A stretch of 64,000 bases of DNA from Hymenopus coronatus (lineage: Eukaryota > Arthropoda > Insecta > Mantodea > Hymenopodidae), in NCBI GenBank assembly GCA_030762935.1, contig CM060900.1:387709132-387773131 (forward strand), read 5' to 3'. Under the pieces are notes generated by a model, which was not told the origin of the DNA, did not search any database, and worked only from the letters and a program-made list of their open reading frames with translations. The translations under genes and the position numbers were made by a program. Below, in pieces: positions 38,701-51,962 of the stretch (positions within the stretch are counted from its first letter, which is position 1; each line of letters begins with the position of its first letter).

Positions 38701-41700
38701 TAGAATTAAAAAGGCCACGCCAAAATTTGTCAGAAAAATAATAAAAAATGATAACAATAGTAAACTAGAAAAAGCAGTCGTCAAAACAGTCTTGGAAATG
38801 GAGAAGAACAAACATTACAAAAGTAGAAGTGAAGTAGAATTACAGCTATATGAATTACACTTGAAACTAGCCAAAAAATTAGGAAGAATCATTTGGGAAA
38901 ATTTAGAAAACAATCTTTTGGCTAAATTAAGCGACAAAATGAGCAACAAAACTTTAACGCAAAAACGTAAACTTGAAAAGCTGTGCAAAGAACATGGGAA
39001 AAGAAAACCAATTCAAAAATCCACACCACAAATGAACGTCAAAAACCTATCGGACCAAACTTACACCAAATCAGAACTGGATTTCTTAAACAAAGGGATG
39101 AAAACTTGCGTCGATTTTTAGATAAAATTGACGATTACATTGCGGACGTACAAATAGCCACCCAGCACATAAATGATATTGATAAAAACATAATAAAAAG
39201 TGAATGCTGCCAAATTATCGAAACAATAGAAAGCAAAAAGAAAACTAACCCCCCAAAAAATGTAATAAGAGCATTAAAAAGCAAACAGGTAATTTATAGC
39301 AAAGCAGACAAAGGAAACACAATAGTAATTATGGACAAAACTGAATATGTAGAAAGAATGGAAACACTTTAAAAAAAGAAGAATACTCTACAGTACAAAA
39401 GAACCCTCTAAACCAATGTATAGGTAAATTAAATGCCAGTATTCAAGAATGTAAACTAATAGACAGAAAAGAAAAATGCAAAATTAAAGTTGATAATCCA
39501 GTCCTGCACAGAATTTATGGCCTTCCAAAAATACACAAGCCGGGAAATGCAATGAGACCAATTATAAACAATATAAGTGCACCTACATATAATCTAGCAA
39601 AATGGTTAACAAACAGATTCTCTTCCTTCCCTAAATTTGATACAGCAAGTATAAAAAACTCTCTAGATCTGATCGATAAAATTAAAGACATAAAATTGGA
39701 AAAAACCGATATGTTAGTTTCCTTTGATGTTACTGCTCTGTTTCCAAGCATACCTACAGAAAGCATACAATCCCACATCAAAAACTGGTTACTTGCAATA
39801 GGAAAAACAACAGAAGAAGTGCGAGAATACATCATATTAACGAATCTGTGCATGAATCAAAAATTTTTCACATTTAACGGCAAATATTACAAACAAACAT
39901 CTGGTTTAGCTATGGGCAGCCCGCTGTCACCAATATTAGCAGATCTCTTCATGAGCACTCTGGAAACTAGGATTAAAAAGGCATTCCCCTGGATGTTCAA
40001 AATATGGTACCGCTATGTAGACGACATCTTTGCAATAGTCCCAGAAAGACACCTAGAAGATGCACTAAAACTCCTAAATATGCAAGAAAAGTCCATAAAG
40101 TTCACAATGGAGACAACTACCATTCCTCGACCTAAAAATCATCAAAACTAATAATCACCTTACATTTGGCATCTACAGAAAACCTACCCACACCAACAGC
40201 TATATAAAACAAAAGAGTTACAATCCCATTCCCCATCAGCATGCTTTATTCAACAGCCTTACACACAGATTGGTAAATGTACCAATGGGAAAAACAGAAT
40301 ACCAATGTGAACTTACTAAAATATTGGACATAGCTACAGAGAATGGATTTCGGGCAGAACTGGTGTACAAAAAGGTTAATAAAGCCAAAAATAGAAAGAA
40401 AATTAAAGAAGTCAGCACACTCACTCAAAACCAGAAAGAAAACAAGATCTACAAGAAGTTTACATACCACCCTACAACTTTCTACAAATTCCAGAGGATC
40501 TTCAAACGACATAACATCATTCTAGCCCCTAAAAACAATTACTCCATAAAAAACATTTTAAATACTAAATTAAAAGATGATATCCCACAAGAAAACAAAC
40601 CAGGAATATATCAGTTCAGCTGTAATGACTGTGAAAAAATCTACATCGGCCAAACAAAAAGAAATATAAAAACCAGGGCAAAAGAACACCACAGAAATAT
40701 TAAACTCTAAACAAGAAGAAAAATCTGCAGTAGCTTGGCATTTTTCGAACGAGAAACACACTATAAATAGAAGCCCAAAAATCCTCAAAAACATCACAAG
40801 GAAGACAGAATTAAAAGTTTGGGAAAACATACATATTTGGAAAAACAAGAACCGGGTTTTCAATTTTGAAATCCCGCCAGGCGATCTACTCATCCAGAAG
40901 TTCATCAAACCACCACCAGCGACAGAGACAACCACCACAGCAAGCAATGCCGGCAGTCGACCAAAGGAATTGACAATGGAAGCACATGGCTTCTGAAACA
41001 TGTTTTCCAAAATAAAAAAGTAAGTGATGTAGTGTTACAAAATCGACTCAACTAAATTTTAATTGTTAAAACACATCACTGTCTCAAAGTCCACCATATA
41101 TCAGGATAAATAAATTGTGTTGTTTCTGATAAAGTGATATGAGTTGTGCCACAAAATTTAATAAGAGCTTGGCAAAATTTTATTTATTGGAGCAGTATAC
41201 AATTCAACAGGGGCATCAGATTTCTAGGATCTAAAATATTTTAGAGGAAAATAGAAAATGGCTCAGATAATATTTGGATAATCTAGCAACAGTAATGTGA
41301 AATTTATATTTATATAATGGCACTGAAACTCTGATCCTGAAATATAAAAATGTAGACCTCTTGATAACTGGAGACCTTAATGCAAGGGTAGGGAAGATTT
41401 TAATATATATATATATATATAATATATTCAGAGAAATCAATACCCTTACCCAATATCTGGCAGACAGAAACAAAATAAAAAAATTCACACCCTACCCATT
41501 ACTCCACAGCAAGATTCAAAAGATCTTCTCAAATTATAATTCTAGCCCCCCAAAATAAATGCAACTTAAAATACTCTGTTAAGAAAACCTTCCTAAGATC
41601 AGGTATCAGAAACCTCGGAAGCTAGAAATTACAGACATACACCAGTTAAACTAAATTAAACAAAAACCAAAGAACACATTCAGAACATAAAATAAAAAAA

Positions 41701-44700
41701 CAGACCAATCAGCAGCTGCAGTACATGTTTAGGACACTTGTAACAATTGTGGAATCGATACAAACACCTAATTGTTAAAATAAGTCCCTACGAACTTGTC
41801 ATATGGGAGAACATTATCATCCATAAACATAAATGCTGTGTTGTTTCACCAAATTTGTCAGCCATCCACCAGAGATCAGAATAAAGATGACATCAGTGCT
41901 ACTGGTCTACATACAACTGAAGATGGAAGTGATCTGTATAATAGAATACAAGAAGCAAGTGCGTTTCAAATTTCATTCCTAATGCTCAAGTAATCAACCT
42001 TGGCTTTACTGTTATAAAGCTTCTAAATAAATTAATATTGGTTTGATCTCATAACTATTATGAAACATATGACAGAAGGAAAAATCCTTACAGGTATTCT
42101 TGAATTAACCTTCACATACATTTTTATATCTAGTTCCTTCTAAGGATTTCTTCCAGAATATGATTTTCTTTTCATTTCATCATTAAAATAAACTACTTTC
42201 AGTATGAATTTGTGTTATTAAACTTCGGTAACAAGATCTCTCCTTTCCACCATGCACCACCAAATGTTATAGTTTCCTGTAACATCAGAACCATGCACCT
42301 CAGGAATCCCATGGTATGTTTTATATGTTTAAAATCAATTATCTAGAATCCAAATTCAGTTGATACATTTACCTTGTCAATAGCTGAGAACAGTTGGTGT
42401 TTGAGCTCCATGTTCTCAATGATAGCCTCCACAACAATGTCTGTGTCCTTCACTGCATCATTAACATCTACTGAAGTCTTAAGCCGTCCAAGTACCTCAG
42501 ACACAAACTTTTCTCCTTCTGCTGGTTTCTCCTAAACAATACAAAAATAATAAAATAGCCAATCACAAAAGTAAGGGCCACAATACATAAAACGTATAAG
42601 AATGCAAGAGCCACAGTTTTCCAGAACTAACAATCTGCACCTACCCTCTACCCTTCTAGCATGCTAAACTGTATGTAATTATCCTGTAACAATAACTGTG
42701 CACCTTAAATATTCTGAATGAATCAAAAGTATCGGGACACCCCATTATTTTCAAGATGGCTCGCATGATCTTGACGTAAAAGCGAAGTTGGCCATTGAAT
42801 CCCTGACCAATAATTCAGATATTTCATTTTCCCCTCTATTTCCAAAAAATAGGGTGCCCAGGCACTTTTAACTCATCTGTTAAACATTCAAAGAAACACA
42901 AAATATGAATAGAAACTGAAAGGAAAATAATGTTATTACCTTTTGATTACGCTAAGCATTTCACCAAAAATAAATTAATTTGCTATGGCAACAGAGCATC
43001 ACCAAAGCACATGACATGGCTTGCCATGACAGGATAGTGTCATATGAATGTGGCAAACAACACTTTCACTTGGAGGAAGTGGTAAAGTGAATGAAGTGGT
43101 AACATCACTAGTATATGATGAATGAATTTTACTATGTAGTAGCCAATAACAAGTCCTATCTGTAGTTTTGATTCACTGTCACAGGTATACTGTAATGATA
43201 AGCACACTTGTTTGCATATCGCCTGCAGTGGCAGAGCAGTAAAAGTGGGCGTTAATCACTACCAAAACAAACAAATTTGTTTGCATTATATTTATATAAA
43301 GCATTTCAGAAGGAAAATATGTTAGTTAAAACTATGAAATCTATTCTTCTTTTTCTACAGATTTTACTCTCAACAGCAGAGGTAATCTTTGGATGGCCTT
43401 TGTGATCCTCTCATACTTTTTAAGAATTCACATTTTCCATTTCTGCATTGAATGCAAAGAGGGCTACTGAAAACATTCTATTAGACAATTTAAATTGGTA
43501 AATTCTAACGACGACTCAATTCTATAAGATAATTTACAAACATTGCAGATATATGAAAGGCTTAGTTATAGAAAATTTTATGTTGAGTTTAGATCTAACA
43601 TTGGTGCAAAATGCAAGCACTGTCATTACTGAAACCACATAAGAAATGTGATATAGGTCAAGTTTGAATTGCACATGACAGGTACCTCTCATTAAATCAG
43701 ATGTATGTACACCACAATATTACAATTCTCAGAAAACTTCAATGGCAAATTGTGAAAAATCTACTACTTCTCTATAGTATGTAGAGGATAAATGAATCCA
43801 ATTCCTTTTGAAATCTCCACAAGCCTAGAATTGGTTTCATATGAATACAAATACTACAATATATCAAGCAAAATGCAGTTATACAAGTCTCAAACATCTT
43901 TTATGGTAAAGCTAATTCTTAAAGGAGAAAAGTTATTGTATAACATGTAGCAACACAATCAAGCCATAAACGTCCATATCCCTTCAATATTGTATATAAC
44001 TTCATAACATAGATACATCAGCATAACATGACACCTCAGGTTCAGGTTATTTGATCCTCTGAATATATTTCTAGTCACCAATGTTCAAATATTTTTTTGA
44101 CAGATGAATAGAATACTAAAGACATTTCTTTTTTCACAATTTAAAGCAATTCAAAGTTTGGCAGTTCCTTAATCAAATATGTATTTCTTTCCTTTGAAAC
44201 ACTGTTTCTATGCCTTGAATAGATGTGCAAATGAGATAACATGCAGATGTAACTTATTGAAATTGTAAATGGATGACACTTTAGTTTTACTAAGATTTTA
44301 CTCAGAACATGTTTTGAGTGTGATCACTTACATCTGCAAGGGGAACCCCCAGTTTAGTACAGGTTGGATTGACATTTAGGCATCTAAGTTCCCTTTCCAG
44401 ATGCCATTGGATATACTGTGCAAACAATAAGTCATTCCAATAACAATTTCAATATATAACAAAGTATCACTGTTTATACTCACTTTCAATAACTTAGAAT
44501 AAGAGTTAAGTGTAGACATAAAAAGATCAATGTGCGTATCCAATTTAGGCAGTTCTCTCTTTGTAGACCAAGGAATTTAAACATCATGTATTTGTTGTGC
44601 ACTTTTAGCATTCGGAGGAGATAAACCTTAAAACCTTTTTCTATCAAAATTTAGTAGCTTAATCATAGAAAAAGGGGTTCAAGATTTATTTAACACAAAC

Positions 44701-47700
44701 CACTATAGATACTACTACAGCCAAGTCTGATAATGCTTATAATGCTTCAACACTCACACTTACACTATGGAACATAGGTGATGGAGGAAACAGCGTCTGA
44801 AACATATGGCTGAAGGTACTTTAACAAAAAATAGTGAAGTTTGGAGTGTTAGACCCATTCATAGTTTTCATCAAGTCTGGTAAAGTATTAGTTACATTTT
44901 AGCATCATTTATGCTATAAATTAGAAGAAAACGGGTGATATTAAATTTATTCTTGAGACTCAATGTCTTACTCAAGAGTGTTCAAACTTCACTTGTCTGA
45001 GTATGCATTCAATCACAAAACTCGAAGTAGAGGCAAGGGGAGCATGGTAGCCAATACATCAGTAGGAGAAGGTTATTCCTCAATACTTGCATCCTGTTTA
45101 TTTCATTACCAATGCTTGATTCAGTCATAATAATAGCCTACCCTCAATGTTGCACTGTATTGCATATTGTAGGTAGACCCACCTAGTGGTTGCTCGCTGT
45201 ATTTATGTACATACCAAAGCTGGAACAGCCTGGTCTAATTATTCTCCATACTAATCATTATTTTTATTTTTAATGAGAGTTTATTCCTACTTCTGGTTTT
45301 ACATTTGTTCCACATAATCCTTCTTTCAGTGATAAATCTATGAATGGTATAAAGAAATCTTTAAGTCTCAAAATATTCCTTCTACAGCATACTTTCAATG
45401 AAGACAGTTAATACATACCTAATGAGTTTAATATGACATTTTCAATTTAAATTATTTTCCATGCCATGTGACAAACTTTTAACAGCATTTTTTTATAGGG
45501 GGAGAGGCTGTTAAGGTACATCCACAAGTAAAAGGTACACTCCCTTCAGCTGCATTTGCAACTGTGGTAAGCATGGGAAATCTGAAGTCCTCAACCATGA
45601 AATTAGGAAGATACGTAGATAAATACCTTGCATTTGGAATTTTTAAGGCACTGCAGTGTTCAAACACTTCATTGAATACAGGTTTTTAAAGCAGATATGC
45701 TGTTAGCGCATTCATGGATGAATGGTGAAGAAAACTCGTAACCAAAATATAAGCGACTCTTCTCCAGTTTTACTGAATAAAATATTTACTTAAATGGACT
45801 TAAATATGACCATATATGCCTTCAGTTAACCTACAGGAAGCATACCCCAAAATGTCGATAACAGCAGAATTCATTGAGAAAGTGGATGATGTGATGCTAA
45901 ATTGCTACAAAGTGATTCTCTGACCTTCCTCCCTGAGGCTTAAACAAAATGCACTCTTGAGCATTTGAGGGAGGGAGGGGGGGCTTTAGAGGACTATTTT
46001 CCATTACGTGCCACTATATTCTGCTGGTTTGAAGAATTCAAAAAGTGGTAGCAATCACTCGAAGAGAAGAGTGGCAGACCAAAACTAAGAAATACATCAC
46101 CACTGCGGAAACAATGATTAGAGAAGATCCAAGACTAACCTACAATGACTGTGAGCTGCAGTGGCAATTAATTTGTCAAATATTTCATCTATCCTTCATG
46201 AACATGTTCGAGTAAAAAGAATTTCTTCAAGATGGATGCCCCATAATTAATCTGAAGCACAGAAACTCTATAGGGTGGAATGGTGAAAATAAAATCTGCA
46301 AAGATTTAACTGTGAAAGTCTTGCCATGTTTAAGATATTGTTAAGGGTGATGAAAGATGGATATATGAGTTTGACCCAGAAACAAAAATTTGTCCTACAT
46401 TTGGCTGTTCCCAGATGACCAATGACCTATCAAGGCAATGAGAGCAAAGAGCACCAGAAAGAAAATTGTTTCTTTTTTCTTCACAAGTGGTCACTCGGCA
46501 AAAGTAATGGTCAAAAATCAGAAAACTGTTACTCAAAGTGGTACACAGAAGTTTGCCTTCTGAAAGTGTTTCAAAAATCTAAGAAAAGCATTGAAAGACA
46601 GGACTAAAAGGCATTTTGTTATATCATGACAATGTATCAGCTCACACCAATGATGTAACAATGGAGTTTCTGCAATCCACCCCATAATTCTGATCTGGCA
46701 CCATGTGTGTCTTCCTGTTTGCTACAGTGAAGAACTGGCTCAAGGTCACTTTTCCAGTCCTAAAGAAGCTGTTGCAGTATATGAATATGATTTATATACA
46801 GTGCTGGAAACTGAGTGGCATGGATGCTTCAAGAAGTGGTTCCAGAGGATGGAATGCTGCATAAAATGCCAAAGAGAATACTTGGAGAAACTGGGATAAA
46901 CTAAACATTTCTATGAGTATTCATCATTTGCTGTCTCAATACTTTCTAGTGTTTCTTTTATTTGAATCATAAATTGTTCTAGTGTTACTAATTCCATATT
47001 AGATCAATTTCTTATTACAGCAGACAGCTCTTTTTACCAAAATATTGAGAACTAGGGTTCATCTTGCATTTGCAATATATGTTTTCTGAATACCATGCAG
47101 GAAGACTATGTGAGTATGACAGTCGTGAAACAAGAGTAGAATGGTACAAATTATCAAGAGAATGATGTAAGCAGCAGATTTTGTATTGAAATCTTGCAAA
47201 TATGCAAAGGAGCTTGTGACAGTGATGTGATTCAATTAACCTATTACACTTGGTTGTAAAACATAAATGTACCGACAGAGGAAATAGAAAATCTTGTTCT
47301 GCTAACCAGTTTATGTATAAGACAGAACTACTTTACATTCAAGAATGAATGTTACCAGCAAACAACAGGACTGGCAATGGGGAATCCTCTATCACCATTC
47401 CTAGCTGACTTATACATGAGTAATTTTGAGACATACATCACTGAGGCATTCCCACATATGTGCAAAAAATAGTATATGTATGTAGATGACATCATCACAG
47501 TTCCAGAGAATCTCATAAATGAGACGCTCAAACTCCTCAACTTGCAAAACAAATCTATTCGGTTTACTACAGAGACCAAACAGGAAGGACTCCTACCATT
47601 CCTAGACATCAAAATAATAAGAACAGAAAAACATAACCTGATATTTGGAATACATAGAAAATCCACAAATACAGATAACTACATAAAGTTTCACACAAAT

Positions 47701-50700
47701 ATGCAGTCCCGAACAGTTTAGTATACAGATTAGTACACATTCCCATGGAGAATAATGAATACCAAAAAGAATACCAACAGATACTCCAAATAACTACCAA
47801 CGACGACTTCCAAAAAAGTGCAATAGACAAGAGAATACACAAATACAAAAAACTCAACCACATAACACACACAAAACTGTTTATGTGACCTGTTATGATT
47901 TTGTGTCCTGGTGTCCAAAAATGTTAGACAACTGCTGATTTTTCTGTTTACTTGTATTTTAGGTTTCTCATGTGTTCCTTTTTCTTCATGATGTAGATTT
48001 TCTCCCAGGCATCTAATTCTGTGTGTTTTTATGCTGGTTTTTTAAGTTTTAATCCGGTTTCCAAACTTCTTTTTGTCCTTCCTATGCATAGACTAGATTA
48101 CAGTCTGAGCATTTCATTTCATTTCATAAATTCCTGGTTTTTTGCTTGCGGGGATAGGATTTTTTAAATTTTTGCATAGCAGTTTCTGAATGCTGTAGTT
48201 GTTTTTCGGAGCTAAGGTGATGTTATAATTCCTGAAGATTTCTGAAATTTATTGTGTGCCCAAGGATGATAGGTGAATTTTCTGAACTGAGATTGGTCAA
48301 GAAGGTTCTCACTCCTTATCCAAACCATGACCTCAATCTGGTCACCCTCCGTGATATATCCTTTTCTTTTTCCCTTTCACTCTGTATTTTCTCCCCCCTT
48401 CCCATGTTCCACCCATTGCCTCACCTGTGACCTTCTCTATTGCTATGTCCTTTGTATTATAATTTCTTCTATTTCTTTCATAGTATTCACATGTGTCATT
48501 TCCAACCTGCCCACCCAGCCCTTTCCTTGATAATGAAGGCTGGCTCACAGCAACTAGGAATGTTAACAAGAACGAGATCAACAAGTAGTTGGTTAGGATC
48601 AGTTGAAAAACTTGATGCCACAGCCGGGAATTGAACACGGTTCTCCCGCTCTCCGTGCATTTGCTCTAACCATTGAGCTACTGTGACAATCTACCAGTAT
48701 AGCATTCAACTTTCCAACCGATCATGTGTATAGTTACCCGGTTTAACCAACCAGTATGTCTCAGAGAACTTCAGAGAACCACCAGAATGGCGACTTACCA
48801 TCATAAGTACATTAGTATCCAGGTAATATTCACTATGCTTCTGCCAACATATAAGCTATTCTATTATAATTATAACACTCGTGTTCAATTCCCGGCTGTG
48901 GCATTGAATTTTTCAACTGATCCTAACCAACTAATTATATAGAGGAGTATTATAATAATAATAGAATAGCTTATATGTTGGCAGAAACATGGTGAATATT
49001 ACCTGAATACTAATGTACTTACAATGGTAAGTTGCCATTCTGGTGGCTCTCTGAAGTGAGACATATTGGTTGGTTAAACCGGGTAAAAATACACATGATC
49101 GGTTGGAAAGTTGAATGCTATACCGGCGGATTGTCACAGTAGCTCAATGGTTAGAGCAACTGCAAGGAGAGTGCGATAACCCTGTTCAATTCCCAGCTGT
49201 GTCATTGAATTTTTCAACTGGTCCTAACCAACTAATTGTATATCATTGTACCTTTCAATAATATGTAGGAGAGAGGAGTGTTATAATTATAAGAGATCAA
49301 CAAAGTTGAAATATCTGTATTTTAATGGGAACAATCTCAATTAAGAGGAAGCTTTTCTGGACCCTGGGAATGGAGAGAAAAATCAACCAAGTTTTAACTT
49401 TCATGTTTTTGTTTCAGGCATGGCATAAATCCATATTGTGCATATTAGTCTTCATTGTAGAGATTGTTCTAGGCAACCATGACATGACACAGCTGCTAGA
49501 GCTTACTGTAATCACAATTCTTCAAACTTTGAAGTTGGAACCCCCAATTATGTTGGCTGAATTGGAAGCACGTGAATACCAGAATCACTGGTCAGTTAAA
49601 AACAAATGAAATCCTGATGTGCAAACTTGACTTTACACTTCAGGATAGAGGGGTTATCAATTGCATTGCCATTCTTGTTAATATGCTATTGTGAAAGAAA
49701 ATCTTGTATGCAGCATTGCTTCCCATTCCTGTTTCCATTTTGGTCACCATTCTTAAGTTTTTGTGAACCAGCCTGGAGTGGTGCAGTTGGAGTAGAAGCC
49801 AAAGTTCAATCTAAGCTTCCAAATGCCCAGTACATTCATTGGTATGCTCATCAGTTGAATTTTGTGATGGAACAAGCAGTTTCAAGAAATAAATTTACCA
49901 GAATATTTGACAAAGAAAGTTGAACAAGAAAGGGGTTTAAGACAAGGGTGTAAACTCAGCCCAGTTTTGTTTTGCTTACTTATTGATGACATCTTGGAGG
50001 AGATTAGGTTAGCAAAGGTCCCTATGCCAGTATTAATAATATAAAAATTCCAGGTCTACTTTTTGTGGATGACTTAATGGTGGGATCAATAACAATAAGG
50101 GGTTTAAAATTGTCCATTGGTGCAATAGCGCAATTATGCAATAGATGGGGGCTGAAAATGAACCAGAAGAAAAAAAAATTATAGTGTTTAGGAAAGGAGA
50201 GAAACTAAGTAAGAAAGAAAAGTGATTTGGTGAAGGTGAAGGAATTCAAATTGTTAGGAAGTTTTCAAATTTAAGGGCAAAGCATCTAGCACAGGAAGGT
50301 GGAACAGGCAGATAAGAGGTGCTGTGGCAAAAAAGAGTTTGGCTATAAGTGTAGTAAGAAGATGTTTGCATGAAGCACCAACAGTGAGTGTAAAGTGGTT
50401 TTGAGAGAATATATTGTGCATTGGTTGAGTCCAGGTAGATAAATGGAGCAGAAATTTGAGGAACCGAGGAAGGGTGGGAAAGATAATATTTTGTAAGCTA
50501 ATTTTAGGAGTTCCACATATACAGCTAATGGGATCAATGGAAGGATTAGGGTGGGTTAGTGTCAGAAGTCAGATAATGGAAAGAGTACTCAAGTACTTAT
50601 TTTGCAATCAGCAACTGCCAGAATCAGATATTCTGGAAGTATGTTTAAAGTTCCAAGGGATAGGGTGGAAAGTAATATGTGGTTGGGTAAGATTAAGATT

Positions 50701-51905
50701 AGAAAGGGTAATCCTAATAAGGGGTTTTGGAGAGAAGAGAAAGATCGGAGGATATGGACAGACAGAATTAAAGGGCACAGGTGAGAGAGAAAAAAATTGT
50801 TGCAATTATATAACAAGGTGAAAGGACATATAGGAAAGGATGCATATCTTAAAGTTTACTATAAAAATAAGATATTGGCATGGTTCGACTAGGGATATGG
50901 AGGCTGAAAGATTTGAGAGGAAGAGTGAGGCAGGGACTATGTCCAATTTGTAGAGAGGAGGAGGATGAACTGCACATATTTTAATGTAAAGGGATAAATA
51001 AACAGAGAGTGGAGTTGATTAAACCAGAAGTGGTTAGGAAGAGATAATAAGGTAGGGGCAAAGAAGATATTAGGGGCAAAGAAGATATTCAAGGACCAAG
51101 GACAGCTAAGAGGTTTAAGGGAATTCTTATGGAAAGTTAAAGATGAAATGGACAAGGCAAATAGATAAGATTTAATTAATGAGAGCAAATTGTGAACTAA
51201 TTTTATTGTGCAGATAATATAGTGACTAAGTATATATGTAAAATGGAGGTTGGTGGCATACACAGATAGCGGCCTAGGTCACAGGAGGTTGCCACCATTG
51301 TAATGAACTTAGCACTCAAAATACATCACCATTATTATTATTGTTGTTGTTATTATTATTAAGGAATCCTAGATAATGTTTTCAGTCCCCAAGTCGTCTT
51401 GATGCAGCAAAGATGTTTAACTGTGAATTCTTTGGCAGATTTTATATCAGTTTCACGAGAGTGATCTTCAAACTGCTGTGGACCCTAACATGATACTGAA
51501 CAGAAAATGTAAAATTCACAGCTCAGCATACTGTATGGAAGGTCTGACTTTAGAAATATTGACAGGATAGTGCAATTATTGTAACATGTAATCTCTAACA
51601 GTTGCAAGACTCGTTTTTTGAAATGACAACTTTGCTACAATTTTTAATCACCATCCTATGACCACTGCTGAGCTAGAAAGATGCTTATCTTGCTTATTAA
51701 AGTGCATAAAAATGTTCTCAAAAATACTGTGTCACAACATCATCTTGCTGCTCTTGCAATGTTGCCTATGGGGAAGAGCATCACTTATAGGATGGAAGAA
51801 TTTTAACACTACAGTCATCAATAAGCTCTGTAGTAGGAAGTAGGGTCGTATGAACTTTGTATTTAGCCATTATATAAGACTAAATGAAAAATGTATGTAT
51901 ATATA

Positions 51906-51962
<57 letters not shown>

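Larger units (their letters stand above)
34767..41118. mobile_element. PLE composite B: 6.3-kb palindrome with target-site duplication
   Basis: Two arms, 34779-37899 (minus) and 37944-41106 (plus), are inverted near-identical copies separated by 44 bases. Each arm contains a full unit on the outside and a 3' fragment on the inside, sharing a pseudo-LTR. The direct repeats TAAATAAGTTGT (34767-34778) and TAAATAAATTGT (41107-41118) differ at one base. Both outer ends are element 3' ends, and the left lacks the last roughly 50 bases. The insert lies in HADH intron 3 within a LINE endonuclease sequence. Confidence 0.9.

Noticed and set aside
39515..39853. Minus-strand 112-residue protein, also at 35987-36325
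   Set aside because: It appears twice only because it is antisense to the family B reverse transcriptase in both palindrome arms.
44770..44830. PLE 3' hairpin (GTCTGAAACATATGGCTGAAGG)
   Set aside because: It resembles the family B terminal motif over a few bases only; no flanking element sequence or stem supports it.
48640..48700. tRNA gene
   Set aside because: The A and B boxes are good, but the acceptor stem does not close and the sequence continues into a shared SINE tail repeated nearby.
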